Source: Streptomyces sp. SolWspMP-5a-2
Lineage (GTDB): Bacteria > Actinomycetota > Actinomycetes > Streptomycetales > Streptomycetaceae
Direction: 5' to 3'
Assembly (NCBI RefSeq): GCF_900091845.1
Contig: NZ_FMCI01000005.1
Span: forward strand, 1-40,770
DNA length: 40,770 bases
Part shown: positions 32,332 to 40,018 of the stretch, in pieces
How positions within the stretch are numbered: position 1 is the stretch's first letter
Layout: each line of letters starts with the position of its first letter
Notes under the pieces: generated by a model
Seen by the model: only the letters and a program-made list of their open reading frames with translations
What the model was told of the DNA's origin: nothing
The model's database searches: none
Program-made: the position numbers and the translations under genes

Positions 32332-33120
32332 TTAGTCGGCTGCTGGAACATGAGAACCAGAAGTCGACCTAATGGGAACTTGTGTCTCGCGGGTGACGAT
32401 TTCGAGGAACTCGGTGACGGACTCGGGCCGCATGGCGGGGTCTTCTCTCGTGGCGGTCTCTACGACCGCACGCCATGCGCCGCTCTCCGGTAGGAGGGGA
32501 ATATTCGCGCGGGGGCGCTTTCCTGTGATTGCCCACCCGACGAATTGGCCCAGGCTGTATATGTCTGCCTGCGGCCCTGCGCTGTGAGCGTCGTCTTCCA
32601 GTTCGGGGGCGGCAAACCCAGCTGATCCCAAAGCTACACCCATCCTCGTCCTCTGAGGGTCGGTCGTCATCCCTCGGGGACGCCTAACAATGCCCCAGTC
32701 AGCAACCACCCACCGGCCGTCCAGCAGAAGAATGTTGGCCGGTTTGATGTCACGGTGCACATAGCCTTTTTCGTGTGCTACCTCAAGGACCGAACATACG
32801 GATTGCAGGAGAAGGGCCAGCGCGTCGTCGTTCCGTAGGTCATCACGGTAGTCCAGGGCCGTTCCCTGCGCATACGGCATGACGAACCAGCTATGATCTG
32901 GCGCGTGGTCCAGAATGGGCATGGCATGAGGATGACCGCTCAGGAACAGTCCGACTTCAATCTCCCGCCTCATTCTGGCGACGCGGCGCTCTAGCGGTGT
33001 GCGGAGCTTCTTCAGGGCTACCACGGATCCCGTTGACTTGTCTCTCGCCCTGAAAACCTGAGCTTGGCCGCCATCTGTAGGGATGGGAGCGCACGCGTAA
33101 TTTTTGCGCACGCCAGCCAT
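32332..33120 (-). CDS. Hanks-type Ser/Thr protein kinase, 262 aa
   Basis: Soluble kinase domain without TM helix or sensor domain. Degenerate Gly-rich loop (TDGGQAQVF, 15-23), VALK with Lys37, a Glu near 53-55 in helix C, HRDIKPAN (122-129), DWG in place of DFG (141-143), APE (171-173), ADIYSLG (185-191). Catalytic residues are intact. ATG at 33120 lacks a Shine-Dalgarno. The frame continues upstream for 12 codons to a TAA that ends the SacI-like gene, so the two ORFs are in one frame separated by one stop. Codon use is less G/C-biased than in the surrounding genes, suggesting separate acquisition. Confidence 0.9.
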   Translation of the reverse strand: MAGVRKNYACAPIPTDGGQAQVFRARDKSTGSVVALKKLRTPLERRVARMRREIEVGLFLSGHPHAMPILDHAPDHSWFVMPYAQGTALDYRDDLRNDDALALLLQSVCSVLEVAHEKGYVHRDIKPANILLLDGRWVVADWGIVRRPRGMTTDPQRTRMGVALGSAGFAAPELEDDAHSAGPQADIYSLGQFVGWAITGKRPRANIPLLPESGAWRAVVETATREDPAMRPESVTEFLEIVTRETQVPIRSTSGSHVPAAD

Positions 33121-33156
33121 ATGGCGGGCAGTGAATTTCGGCTTCTTGTCGTACTC

Positions 33157-33654
33157 TTAATGCTCGGAGCAGACTTTCAGGAAGGCCATAAGTGCCAACT
33201 TGCATTCCTGCGGGTCTTGCCGATAGAGAAGTCTCAGCGCCTTATCGACCCTGTCGAAATGCGTCCCCTTTTCCGCTTCAGGTCGGGGTATCTCGTCCCA
33301 ATGGTCGCAGAGGAAAAAGGGCTGGTTGTTGAAAGGTTCCCTTCCTGCGGTGTGCAGGTCGAAACCGAGTTCCACGGAAGCGGGTACAAGTACGCGGTGG
33401 CATAGGGTTCGAGCCGAATAGGATCGAGCATTGTGTGTCTGCTGCTTGGCAGAGCGAGGGTCAACGGTCTCGTCGAGTGTTCGAGCGAGGAGTGCGGTAC
33501 CCAGTGCGGGGGTGTAAGTGCGTGGCGCTTCTTCCTGGCGCAGTGAGCGCGAAAGGTGCAGCCACGCCTCTGGTAGCGAAGTTGCTTCCATCGCTTGCCT
33601 AAACGCCTCGTCCAATGTCTGGCGGGCGATATGCGGGTCGAACCTGACTGCCAT
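33157..33654 (-). CDS. SacI restriction-endonuclease family N-terminal domain protein, 165 aa
   Basis: The segment APRTYTPALGTALLARTLDE (43-62), DPRSAKQQ, SARTLCHRVLVPASVELGFD (80-99) and GREPFNNQPFF (104-114) matches, from memory, the N-terminal half of SacI-family type II restriction enzymes. Full-length members are about 350 residues; the C-terminal catalytic half is absent here and the frame ends at a TAA where the kinase follows. Start ATG has GGGGGAAAAG just upstream. No SacI-type methyltransferase is adjacent; the only methyltransferase is 17 kb away and may not be its partner. It could recognise DNA for the kinase, or be a remnant. Confidence 0.65.
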   Translation of the reverse strand: MAVRFDPHIARQTLDEAFRQAMEATSLPEAWLHLSRSLRQEEAPRTYTPALGTALLARTLDETVDPRSAKQQTHNARSYSARTLCHRVLVPASVELGFDLHTAGREPFNNQPFFLCDHWDEIPRPEAEKGTHFDRVDKALRLLYRQDPQECKLALMAFLKVCSEH

Positions 33655-33692
33655 CTTTTCCCCCGGGTCGATCAGTCCTAGTCCTTCAAGCG

Positions 33693-33881
33693 TTGGGTTC
33701 GCCGCTACCGAATCCCGCGGGCCATGTTATCCATCTGCCAGCATCGGGCCGCATCGCACTGGTGGTGCCGAAGACCGTCGCCGCCCGGTGGCTTTGCTAT
33801 CGATGGACGGCAGTTCGCCGGGGGCAGACAGGAAAGATCTCGGAAAGACTGGCCAACGTGCGCGAGAGCATGTCAACGTAG
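33693..33881 (+). CDS. possible small protein, 62 aa
   Basis: TTG at 33693, divergent from the SacI-like gene, in a 268-base stretch otherwise without a gene. The second half (VVPKTVAARWLCYRWTAVRR, GQTGKISERLANVRE) looks protein-like and basic. Third-position G/C bias is only moderate, and there is no clear ribosome site. It could be the tail of a lost gene. Confidence 0.3.
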   Translation: MGSPLPNPAGHVIHLPASGRIALVVPKTVAARWLCYRWTAVRRGQTGKISERLANVRESMST

Positions 33882-33922
33882 ACGACCTTGCTAGAAACCC
33901 CAGGTCAGAGAGGTGATTGCTC

Positions 33923-34276
33923 GTGACCGTAGCCCCTGCGGGCCCCGGTTTCTCCACCACTGTCGAGGCCCTGCGACTGCGGGAGTGGCAGCTCGGCTCC
34001 GGTCAGCCGGCTCTGGTCATGGACCAGTTCTCGGCCGAGGACTTCCACCTGATCGTTGATGATCGCGCGGACGTGCACGTCAGCTCCAAGGACGGCCGGT
34101 TCTACCTCGGTTGGTTTCCGCACGGCCGACCCGGCACGGACGGCGAGGGGTGGAAGATTGCTGTCACCGGCACTGCCCAGGTCCGCGGCTACCACCTGTC
34201 GTTCGACACCGAGACGCCGGCCGACATCGTCGCCGCCACCGTGGCGAGGGTGCTGGAGACCTCAGGCCGCCTCTGA
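33923..34276 (+). CDS. single-repeat DUF317 protein, 117 aa
   Basis: GTG at 33923 with GAGAGG about 9 bases upstream. One DUF317-like repeat: VEALRLREWQLGSGQPALVM, FHLIVDDRADVHVSSKDGRF, YLGWFPHGRPG, WKIAVTGTAQVRGYHLSFDT, ETPADIVAATVARVLE. The repeat fits the pattern of the 273-aa protein two genes downstream. It is the first gene of a short three-gene plus-strand unit that ends in a terminator at 35538. Confidence 0.7.
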   Translation: MTVAPAGPGFSTTVEALRLREWQLGSGQPALVMDQFSAEDFHLIVDDRADVHVSSKDGRFYLGWFPHGRPGTDGEGWKIAVTGTAQVRGYHLSFDTETPADIVAATVARVLETSGRL

Positions 34277-34381
34277 CCGCGCGGCCACCGATACATAGCG
34301 CCCGTCCTATGAGCGCTGGCGGTGCCGTAGGCCGGCCCGGCTTCACCGCCCCCGTTTTCCTCGAACCCCAGGAGGCTGTCC

Positions 34382-34672
34382 GTGACGTCCACGGAGATGA
34401 CCGTCGGCGATCTCATTGATCTGTTGTCCGGCTGCGACCGGAGCGCTCCGGTCCGCCAGGCCATGAACCCGTTCTTCCCGATGGCGCACCGCTTGGCGCA
34501 GGTCCTGCAGTCCGTCGACGAGACCGGCCGGACCGTTGTCTACCTCGCCGAAGGGCGGGACGAGGACGCACAGCTCGGCCACCTTCCGCCGGAGGTCGCC
34601 ATCGCCCTGACGTGGCAGGGCCCCGTCCAGGCGCCACCGCGCCGCCCTCGCCGCCGTGCCGGCGGCAAATAG
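34382..34672 (+). CDS. small hypothetical protein, 96 aa
   Basis: GTG at 34382 with AGGAGG 7 bases upstream. A helix (MTVGDLIDLLSGCDRSAPVR) is followed by a beta-like region (LAQVLQSVDETGRTVVYLAE) and a basic Pro/Arg tail. The opening resembles small plasmid proteins that begin with V.DLI..L...D...PV, of unknown function. It lies between two DUF317 genes and is probably cotranscribed with them. Confidence 0.7.
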   Translation: MTSTEMTVGDLIDLLSGCDRSAPVRQAMNPFFPMAHRLAQVLQSVDETGRTVVYLAEGRDEDAQLGHLPPEVAIALTWQGPVQAPPRRPRRRAGGK

Positions 34673-34687
34673 ACCCGCACCGAGCCC

Positions 34688-35509
34688 TTGGAGGCGCCCC
34701 TGTACCCCGACCTTCCGCCCGACCCGTCCGCCCCGCGCGGCGGCCAGCCCGCGTTCTGGGTCGGCCCCCGGCACCTAGCCGGTGACGATGGACGCCTCTA
34801 CGACGTCGTCGCCGACGCGCTCGCCGGCCTGGGGTGGACGAGCCTGACGATCGTCCGCGGACGGCGCGAGCCGGACGAGGAACCGGAGGACCGCCAGGTT
34901 CTGCGTAGCACCGTCTTGCACATCAGCCCCGACGCCTTGCGTTGGGCACAGTGGGGGCTGGCGGACGAGCCGTTCCACCTGGGTTGGCTGCCGATCGCCT
35001 GGCAGATCTCCGCCCGAGCCGGGGCGAGCAGCCCGCTCGCCCAGTGGTCGGCCTACTTCACCCGTGACGTCCCCGGCGAGGCGGTGGTCGACTTCCTCGT
35101 CGCGCTCGACGCAAGCAACCAGCCTGCCTCGGCGCTCGCCGGACCCGAGCTGGTCCTCGACGCTGTCGCCGCCCACGGCTGGTTCCTCGACATCGACCAG
35201 CCCGAGGCGGCGGCGATGGACCCGACGTTCACCTCGCACATCAGCCTGGGGGAGGTGCCGCCCCTCATCCAGGACGGCGACCTACGGGCCCTGTCCGCCG
35301 AGGACGACGAGACTAGACCGGCCGGATGGCAGGCGTGGGCCGAGCCCGTACTCGGCGCCCCGCTGCTGTGGGTGGCCTCGTTCGCCGCCAGCGTCCCGCA
35401 CGATCTCGTCGCCGCCTTCGCCGCCTCCCTCAGCTCGACCGCACCGGTCCTGCGGCGGGTCCTGCCCGAGGCCACCCAGGAGCGACTCCTGCGCGCGCCG
35501 GCCATCTAA
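34688..35509 (+). CDS. DUF317 protein with two repeats, 273 aa
   Basis: Two DUF317 repeats: about 23-145 (FWVGPRHLAGDDG, TVLHISPDALRWAQWGLADE, FHLGWLPIAWQISARAG, DVPGEAVVDFLVALDA) and about 150-260 (LVLDAVAAHGWFLDIDQPEA, TFTSHISLGEVPPLIQDGDL, SFAASVPHDLVAAFAASLSS). A TTG at 34688 has no good site; a CTG at 34700 in the same frame has GGAGG 7 bases upstream and may be the true start. A strong terminator follows at 35538. Confidence 0.8.
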   Translation: MEAPLYPDLPPDPSAPRGGQPAFWVGPRHLAGDDGRLYDVVADALAGLGWTSLTIVRGRREPDEEPEDRQVLRSTVLHISPDALRWAQWGLADEPFHLGWLPIAWQISARAGASSPLAQWSAYFTRDVPGEAVVDFLVALDASNQPASALAGPELVLDAVAAHGWFLDIDQPEAAAMDPTFTSHISLGEVPPLIQDGDLRALSAEDDETRPAGWQAWAEPVLGAPLLWVASFAASVPHDLVAAFAASLSSTAPVLRRVLPEATQERLLRAPAI

Positions 35510-35537
35510 CGTCCCGCGCACCCCTCTCGACGATCGC

Positions 35538-35584
35538 AGTCCGGCATCCTCCCAGTTGGGGGTGCCGGACTTTCTGGTTTTCCG
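35538..35584 (+). terminator. intrinsic terminator after the DUF317 unit
   Basis: AGTCCGGCA (35538-35546) pairs with TGCCGGACT (35563-35571), with further C/G pairing inside, followed by TTTCTGGTTTT. It is the best rho-independent terminator in the window and lies 29 bases after the stop, between convergent genes. Confidence 0.7.
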
Positions 35585-35630
35585 GGCGAAGTGGCCGGTC
35601 GGGTCGTTAGTGCTTAGCCCATAACGCACT

Positions 35631-35661
35631 GCTGCCCCCGACCGCGACGGTCGGAGGCAGC
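35631..35661 (-). terminator. long hairpin after the minus-strand lipoprotein gene
   Basis: GCTGCCCCCGACC and GGTCGGAGGCAGC form a 13-bp stem with one mismatch and a 5-base loop, 19 bases beyond the lipoprotein stop. No U-tract on either strand. Together with the terminator at 35538 it separates the two convergent units. Confidence 0.5.
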
Positions 35662-35680
35662 ACCGTGACGTGCACGCAGG

Positions 35681-36373
35681 TCAGCTCGTGGCCGTGGCCT
35701 TGGCAAGGGCCTTGTCGAGGTGACGGTCGACGAGGGCCGGAGAGCCGGAAAGGACCAGCAGCAGGCTGCCGTCGCGGATCGCGGTCTGCTTGACCACGGT
35801 GCTCCGGCCCCCGGCGATGAACGTCAGAAGCAGGCTCCACTGCTCATCACCGCCGACGCTGGGCGCGGGCAGCTTCTGCGAGGTTACGTCGACCTGGGTG
35901 CCACCGGCGACGACCTGATAGGCCGGGCAGCCTGTCATGGCATCGAAGATCCGGCCGGTGCCGTCGGAAAGCTTCTTCACGCTGTCGCTGTACAGCTCCT
36001 CGGAGATCTCCGAGGAGCTGTAGCCGTAGGTGAAGTCCGCCTTCGCCTTGTGCGGGAAGGCGAGTGTGCCGCCAGTCGCCGCGTCACCGCCCAGCTCGCT
36101 CAGGGCCAGGCAGCCGAGGACGGTGACGTCATCGTGCTGGGCCGGACGCTCCGGCTGGGGAAGGTAGCCGCTGCCGAGGTCGCGCGGGTCGAGCAGGCGG
36201 GACTTGAGCGCGGCCGAGGAGAGCGCGGCCGGCTCCTGGGCGACCTCGGTCGGCTTTCCCGTACGGGAGGAGGCGGTTCGGTGCTTGGACCCGGGGGTGT
36301 CGGTGGAGCAGGCGGGCACGGCAAGGAGGGCGGCGGTGATGCCGAGTGCGGTGGTGGCGACGCGAACGCGCAT
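35681..36373 (-). CDS. putative secreted lipoprotein, 230 aa
   Basis: ATG at 36373. Signal peptide MRVRVATTALGITAALLAVP with lipobox AVPAC (Cys22). After a Thr/Ser-rich linker (25-55), the mature domain includes LLDPRDLGSGYLPQPERPAQ and ADFTYGYSSSEISEELYSDS, AMTGCPAYQVVAGGTQVDVT, LLLTFIAGGRSTVVKQTAIR. The pattern resembles the extracellular sensor domains (PknH-like) of actinobacterial lipoproteins, which share a DP.DLG.GY motif. Three Cys remain in the mature part. Next to the mobilisation genes; function in mating unknown. Confidence 0.75.
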   Translation of the reverse strand: MRVRVATTALGITAALLAVPACSTDTPGSKHRTASSRTGKPTEVAQEPAALSSAALKSRLLDPRDLGSGYLPQPERPAQHDDVTVLGCLALSELGGDAATGGTLAFPHKAKADFTYGYSSSEISEELYSDSVKKLSDGTGRIFDAMTGCPAYQVVAGGTQVDVTSQKLPAPSVGGDEQWSLLLTFIAGGRSTVVKQTAIRDGSLLLVLSGSPALVDRHLDKALAKATATS

Positions 36374-36452
36374 GACGGAACTGACCCCTTGTTGCTAGGC
36401 GACGGGTGGTCAGTGCGGGCCCCCGGGCCCGGTGGGGTCGTAGGAGTGGTGG

Positions 36453-36941
36453 TCAGTGCCCGAGGTGGCGCATGCAGTCCTCGAACGTGGCGTGCGTCGA
36501 GTCCGCCGGCCCGGAGTGCCGGTTGTACCAGGCGGTGTCGATGCGCGTCTCCAGCTGCTGGTGTCCGGCCCTGCAGCGCAGCCAGATCTCACCGCGGGTG
36601 GAGAGGATGAGCCAGTCCCGGTACGCGCCGCACTCGGCGCAGGTGGCCATCTCGCCGTCGAGGACCAGGGGCTGCTTCCACGGCATCATCTTGCCCTCGA
36701 CCTGGTCGTGGCTCGGCACCCGTAGCTCCGGCGGGAGGAAGTCGTCCACGATGGCGGTCGGCTCGGCGGGCTGCGGCTCGGGCGCCGGCACTCCGATGCC
36801 GGGCGGGACCTGTCCCTGCATTTGCGCGTGCAGCTCGGCGAACCGTTTCTGAGCTTCGCTCGGCCCCTTGGCCCTGCGGCGTATTCGGTGAAACACCCTG
36901 GCGTCCTCCTCTACCTCGGCACCTCGTCCTGCGCGTTTCAT
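36453..36941 (-). CDS. zinc-ribbon-like hypothetical protein, 162 aa
   Basis: ATG at 36941 chosen; a TTG at 36971 in frame would add 10 residues. The N-terminus is a highly charged helix (AKGPSEAQKRFAELHAQMQG) then a Pro-rich linker. Residues 95-135 look like a zinc-binding module: CAEC (101-104), Cys123 and His127 (WLRCRAGH). The C-terminus is helical. It precedes the lipoprotein and follows the relaxase; it may bind nucleic acid, but this is inference. No family name can be given. Confidence 0.7.
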   Translation of the reverse strand: MKRAGRGAEVEEDARVFHRIRRRAKGPSEAQKRFAELHAQMQGQVPPGIGVPAPEPQPAEPTAIVDDFLPPELRVPSHDQVEGKMMPWKQPLVLDGEMATCAECGAYRDWLILSTRGEIWLRCRAGHQQLETRIDTAWYNRHSGPADSTHATFEDCMRHLGH

Positions 36942-37012
36942 GATCGTGCCCCACGCCGTCGGCGGTTTCAATTCACAACGTCCACAGTCCCTTCGGCCAG
37001 GTCAGCACGGGT

Positions 37013-37048
37013 GTGGCCTCTCGGCTGCCCGGGTGACGAGGAGGCCAC
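37013..37048. repeat. spaced inverted repeat upstream of the zinc-ribbon gene
   Basis: GTGGCCTC (37013-37020) and GAGGCCAC (37041-37048) form perfect 8-bp arms 20 bases apart, between the relaxase stop (37109) and the zinc-ribbon gene. It may be a terminator of the mobilisation unit or an operator. Confidence 0.35.
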
Positions 37049-37108
37049 GACACATGTCTCGGTAAGGCACAGCGGCGATCCGGGGAGCCTGCGTGCCGTC
37101 TGGTGTAC

Positions 37109-38851
37109 TTATCGGGCCTGACGCGGTGACTCCTCTCCGCTGCGCCGCCTGCCGGGCGTGGAGGGCCTGGTCGTCGCCCTGCGCGTCGCGGACCGGTTCG
37201 CTGCGGTGCTGGTCTCGGGAAGCTGGGAAGCATCGGCGGGCAGGTCGGCTGTCCGTCGCATTCGCCATACGAGCACGTCGCTGATGGAGTCCGCGGTGCC
37301 CAGTTCGCGCCGAGCGGCAACGTCGGACAGGAGGGCGGCAGGGTCGTGGCCGGCGGCTTCGGCTCCCGTGATAGTCGCGGCCAGGGCGTACCAGCCGGGT
37401 TCGGCGAGGATCTGCTCGGCCAGTTCCGGGAGCGCCTCGCGCAGCAGCGCGGTCTGCCGCTGGAGCATCGGCCGGCTCAGACGTCGGCCGCGCTGGTATA
37501 GCACACCGAGCGGCTGGGCCGAGGCGGCCTGGTAAGCGGTGCGCAGGTGTTCGGCAGCTCGGGTGGCGGCCTCGGCCTGCTGGGCGTGGCCCTTCCGGGC
37601 GTGCCAGTGCGCGGTGGCGGTGATCAGGAAGAACAGCATGTCGATCGCCATCGCCGTGGTGGCTCCGTCCTCACCGCGGCCGAGGGCCGGGCCGCCCTGG
37701 ACGAGGTCGCGGGCGGCCTGTCGCAGGGCTCGATCGTGCCCGCGTACGGCGCGGACGTGAGAGCGCGAGGCCCGTTCGAAGGCCGTTGCGGCGTCGTGCA
37801 GTTCGCGGCGGGTGTGAGCGGCGGACGTCTTCGCGAGGGCGTCCAGGACCTCGCCGACCGCGGCGATGTGGGCGGCGGCGACCCCGTCCTCGCCGTGGTC
37901 GACGACGAGCACGGCCTGCCACACGGCCGATGCCGTGCCGCGGCGCGCGGAGGCCGGACTGCCCGGCCCCGTACGAATCGCTTCCTCCCGCCGGGCCGCA
38001 GGGACATCCTGCGCATCACCGGACCACCGCTCGCGGATGCGAGGCAAGGACAGGTCGGGAGCGAGGCGCGCGCCGGGGTAGAACACCGGCTCGCCGTCCT
38101 TGTTCAGGTCGTCGGGCAGGGCGACCTTGTATCCGAGCAGGTCACCGGAGGGCGCGGCGCGCTTGCGGATCAGGAGGCCGGCGGCGGCGAGGCGGTCGAA
38201 GAACTCCTCGTCGCTTCTCGCGCCGGCCACCGCACGCCGCACGGATTCCCGCAGTTCCTCGCGGGCGGTGCGCTCGCGGCCCTGGCGCTGGGCCTTGTGG
38301 CGCTCGGCGCTGGTCGGTCGTTGCGCTGCGGTCCCGTCCCCGGTGCTGAGCTGCTTGAGCCCGTGCTCGGCTTCGATCAGGCGGGCTTCGGCCTGGGATC
38401 GCTTGGCGTCGTTGTTGAGTCGGGGGCGCCGGCCGTCTTCGCGGACGAGCGTGGCGATGATGTGGATGTGGTCGTCGGCGTGGCGCACGGCTGCCCAGCG
38501 GCATCCCGCCTCGTCGGCGGCCGGAGCGATGCCGGTCGCGGCGACCATGCGTCGGGCGATCTCCCCCCATTGCTCGTCGGAGAGAACCGGGTCGTCGGGT
38601 GCGGCCCGGACGGATAGGTGCCAGACGTGCTTGGCCGGGCGGCGCGAGTCCGCGAGCGTCTGGACGGGCTGGTCCAGGAGCTGCTGCAACTGTCTCTTCG
38701 TAGCTTGAGGATCGCGACCGGGGTCGGGAGCGAAGCTGTCCCATGCCGCCACGAGATGCGGATCGACGTGCTCCTCATGGGTCCCTTTGCCGTAGAGGTA
38801 GATGAGCAGGCCAAACGTGTTCGAGCCACGCTTGTGGACGCGAGGGATCAA
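37109..38851 (-). CDS. MobA/relaxase-type conjugative relaxase, 580 aa
   Basis: Nicks one strand at oriT and stays joined to the 5' end through a tyrosine. N-terminal relaxase domain: VHKRGSNTFGLLIYLYGKGT (5-24) with candidate catalytic Tyr18 or Tyr20, EHVDPH, KHVWHLSVRA (74-83), and the metal-binding three-His motif HADDHIHI (124-131). Residues 260-560 are helical and Ala/Arg-rich, without a recognisable helicase or primase. The ATG at 38851 overlaps the mobC stop (ATGA). It matches the streptomycete mobilisation relaxases that pair with a MobC-like protein; MOBP or MOBQ class is not resolved here. Confidence 0.88.
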   Translation of the reverse strand: MIPRVHKRGSNTFGLLIYLYGKGTHEEHVDPHLVAAWDSFAPDPGRDPQATKRQLQQLLDQPVQTLADSRRPAKHVWHLSVRAAPDDPVLSDEQWGEIARRMVAATGIAPAADEAGCRWAAVRHADDHIHIIATLVREDGRRPRLNNDAKRSQAEARLIEAEHGLKQLSTGDGTAAQRPTSAERHKAQRQGRERTAREELRESVRRAVAGARSDEEFFDRLAAAGLLIRKRAAPSGDLLGYKVALPDDLNKDGEPVFYPGARLAPDLSLPRIRERWSGDAQDVPAARREEAIRTGPGSPASARRGTASAVWQAVLVVDHGEDGVAAAHIAAVGEVLDALAKTSAAHTRRELHDAATAFERASRSHVRAVRGHDRALRQAARDLVQGGPALGRGEDGATTAMAIDMLFFLITATAHWHARKGHAQQAEAATRAAEHLRTAYQAASAQPLGVLYQRGRRLSRPMLQRQTALLREALPELAEQILAEPGWYALAATITGAEAAGHDPAALLSDVAARRELGTADSISDVLVWRMRRTADLPADASQLPETSTAANRSATRRATTRPSTPGRRRSGEESPRQAR

Positions 38852-39510
38852 CCGGTTCGCCTTTCGGTGTCGAGGTAGTGCTGGATGAAGGCGTCCACGC
38901 GCTGGGTGGTGCGCTGGACGGCGCCGAGTACGGCTTCGGCGTAGGGGACGTCGGCACCGGAGTTGGCGGCCTTAGCTACCTGGTTGACGTTGTTGCCGAT
39001 GTGGCCGAGGTGCCGGCGCACAGCGAAGAGCTCGTTGTGGACTTCTCGTTGGGCGGCGATTTCCGCCGCCGTACGGTCGAGATCGTGGGCGGCTTTGAGA
39101 GCGGCGTGGGCGAGGAAACTGGCGACGCTCATGTGGCACACGGCGGCTGCACGAGCTAGGAGTTGGTACTCGTCGTCGTTCATGCGGCAGCTGGGCTGGC
39201 GTATGCGCTTGTTCTCGTCGCGCATGCGCTCACGCTGTTGCACATGCGGCTTTGAAGGGGCGGTGTGCGTGCAGTGCGCACTGTGGCAGGCGTGCTGGTC
39301 CTGCCCCTCGGGATGCGAGCCGCCCTCGGTCGCATCCTCACGGATCGGCGCCCCCCGGTGCCGTTCCGCTCCCGCCGCTCCAGGGGCGGGGAACGCAAGA
39401 GCATTGCTCCCCTCGGGAGCAATGCTCTTGCGATAACTTGCTCGCCCCGAGACCGAGTTGGAGCCGCGATCAGGTTCCGGGGTGGTGCCGTTCTTGGGTG
39501 CGTTCGTCAT
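38848..39510 (-). CDS. MobC-like relaxosome accessory protein, 220 aa
   Basis: Residues 100-220 match MobC: a ribbon-helix-helix-like start (IRQPSCRMNDDEYQLLARAA, AVCHMSVASFLAHAALKAAH) and the motif VRRHLGHIGNNVNQVAKAAN that defines the family. It binds oriT and helps the relaxase. The ATG at 39510 overlaps the stop of a 56-aa ORF (ATGA), which supports it; an ATG at 39225 would give just the conserved part and leave the inverted repeat at 39394 non-coding. The first 95 residues are low-complexity and His/Cys-containing. Confidence 0.85.
   Translation of the reverse strand: MTNAPKNGTTPEPDRGSNSVSGRASYRKSIAPEGSNALAFPAPGAAGAERHRGAPIREDATEGGSHPEGQDQHACHSAHCTHTAPSKPHVQQRERMRDENKRIRQPSCRMNDDEYQLLARAAAVCHMSVASFLAHAALKAAHDLDRTAAEIAAQREVHNELFAVRRHLGHIGNNVNQVAKAANSGADVPYAEAVLGAVQRTTQRVDAFIQHYLDTERRTG
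39394..39445. other. candidate origin of transfer (oriT) with perfect inverted repeat
   Basis: CGCAAGAGCATTGCTCCC (39394-39411), 3-base loop, then its exact complement (39415-39432), directly followed by ATAACTTGCTCGC. A perfect 18-bp repeat next to an AT-rich stretch and a CTTGC step, just upstream of mobC and the relaxase, is typical of oriT regions. Nic position is inferred, not known. A transcriptional hairpin is the alternative. Confidence 0.5.
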
Positions 39511-39677
39511 TGCGATTCGGGCCTCGCAGAGCGGGTGCGTTGCTGGATGGTTGCGGCCAGCGCGAGAACTTCGGCTGGGCTGGCAAGGACGCGAACCGGT
39601 CTGTTGGGACGGTTCTGGACGAGCCACTGCCCGGTCGGCGTGAGGACGACGGCGTGGAGGAGTTGCCGACGGATCAA
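39507..39677 (-). CDS. small protein upstream of mobC, 56 aa
   Basis: TTG at 39677 (weak GGCGGA upstream), stop overlapping the mobC ATG (ATGA). The sequence is protein-like: LIRRQLLHAVVLTPTGQWLV, QNRPNRPVRVLASPAEVLAL, AATIQQRTRSARPESQ. An in-frame TAG lies 25 codons upstream, with no other ATG, GTG or TTG between. Its close fit with the mobC start makes a translated leader or small DNA-binding partner likely. Family unknown. Confidence 0.45.
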   Translation of the reverse strand: MIRRQLLHAVVLTPTGQWLVQNRPNRPVRVLASPAEVLALAATIQQRTRSARPESQ

Positions 39678-39763
39678 GACGTCCGCCCAGGCACCGGTCT
39701 CGGCGGTGGTGGGCCCGGAAAGCGAGGGGGACGAGGAATCATGGCGTACCGCCTAAGCGGGGC

Positions 39764-39790
39764 GGTGGCCCGGCGTGGAGCCGGGCCACC
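39764..39790 (-). terminator. GC hairpin between the 63-aa gene and the mob genes
   Basis: GGTGGCCCGGC and GCCGGGCCACC form a perfect 11-bp stem around a 5-base loop, 37 bases after the stop at 39827. No T-tract on the minus strand. Terminator or processing site separating the mob genes from upstream transcription. Confidence 0.45.
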
Positions 39791-39826
39791 TTTACGGATA
39801 CGGGTCTTGTGCTGGGATTTGCCGGT

Positions 39827-40018
39827 TCAGCCGCATTCGGGGCAGCGTCCGACGTGGCTGTTGAGCGCGCGGGCCATCCGCTGTTTCGCCGAGGCTGCCT
39901 GCTTCGCGCTGGACTTCGCCGCCGGCCTGCCCGCATGCCGCTCGGAGTGGGCGAGCATGAATCCGATCTCGCGCTCGTACTCGGCGCGGACCGTCTTGAA
40001 CTGGTGGCAGGTCTTCAT
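39827..40018 (-). CDS. small basic protein with C-terminal Cys pair, 63 aa
   Basis: ATG at 40018 overlaps the stop of the gene upstream (ATGA). A helix (FKTVRAEYEREIGFMLAHSE) is followed by a Lys/Ala/Ser-rich region and ends in GRCPECG, a half zinc knuckle that could pair with His54 or act in a dimer. Function unknown. Confidence 0.65.
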   Translation of the reverse strand: MKTCHQFKTVRAEYEREIGFMLAHSERHAGRPAAKSSAKQAASAKQRMARALNSHVGRCPECG

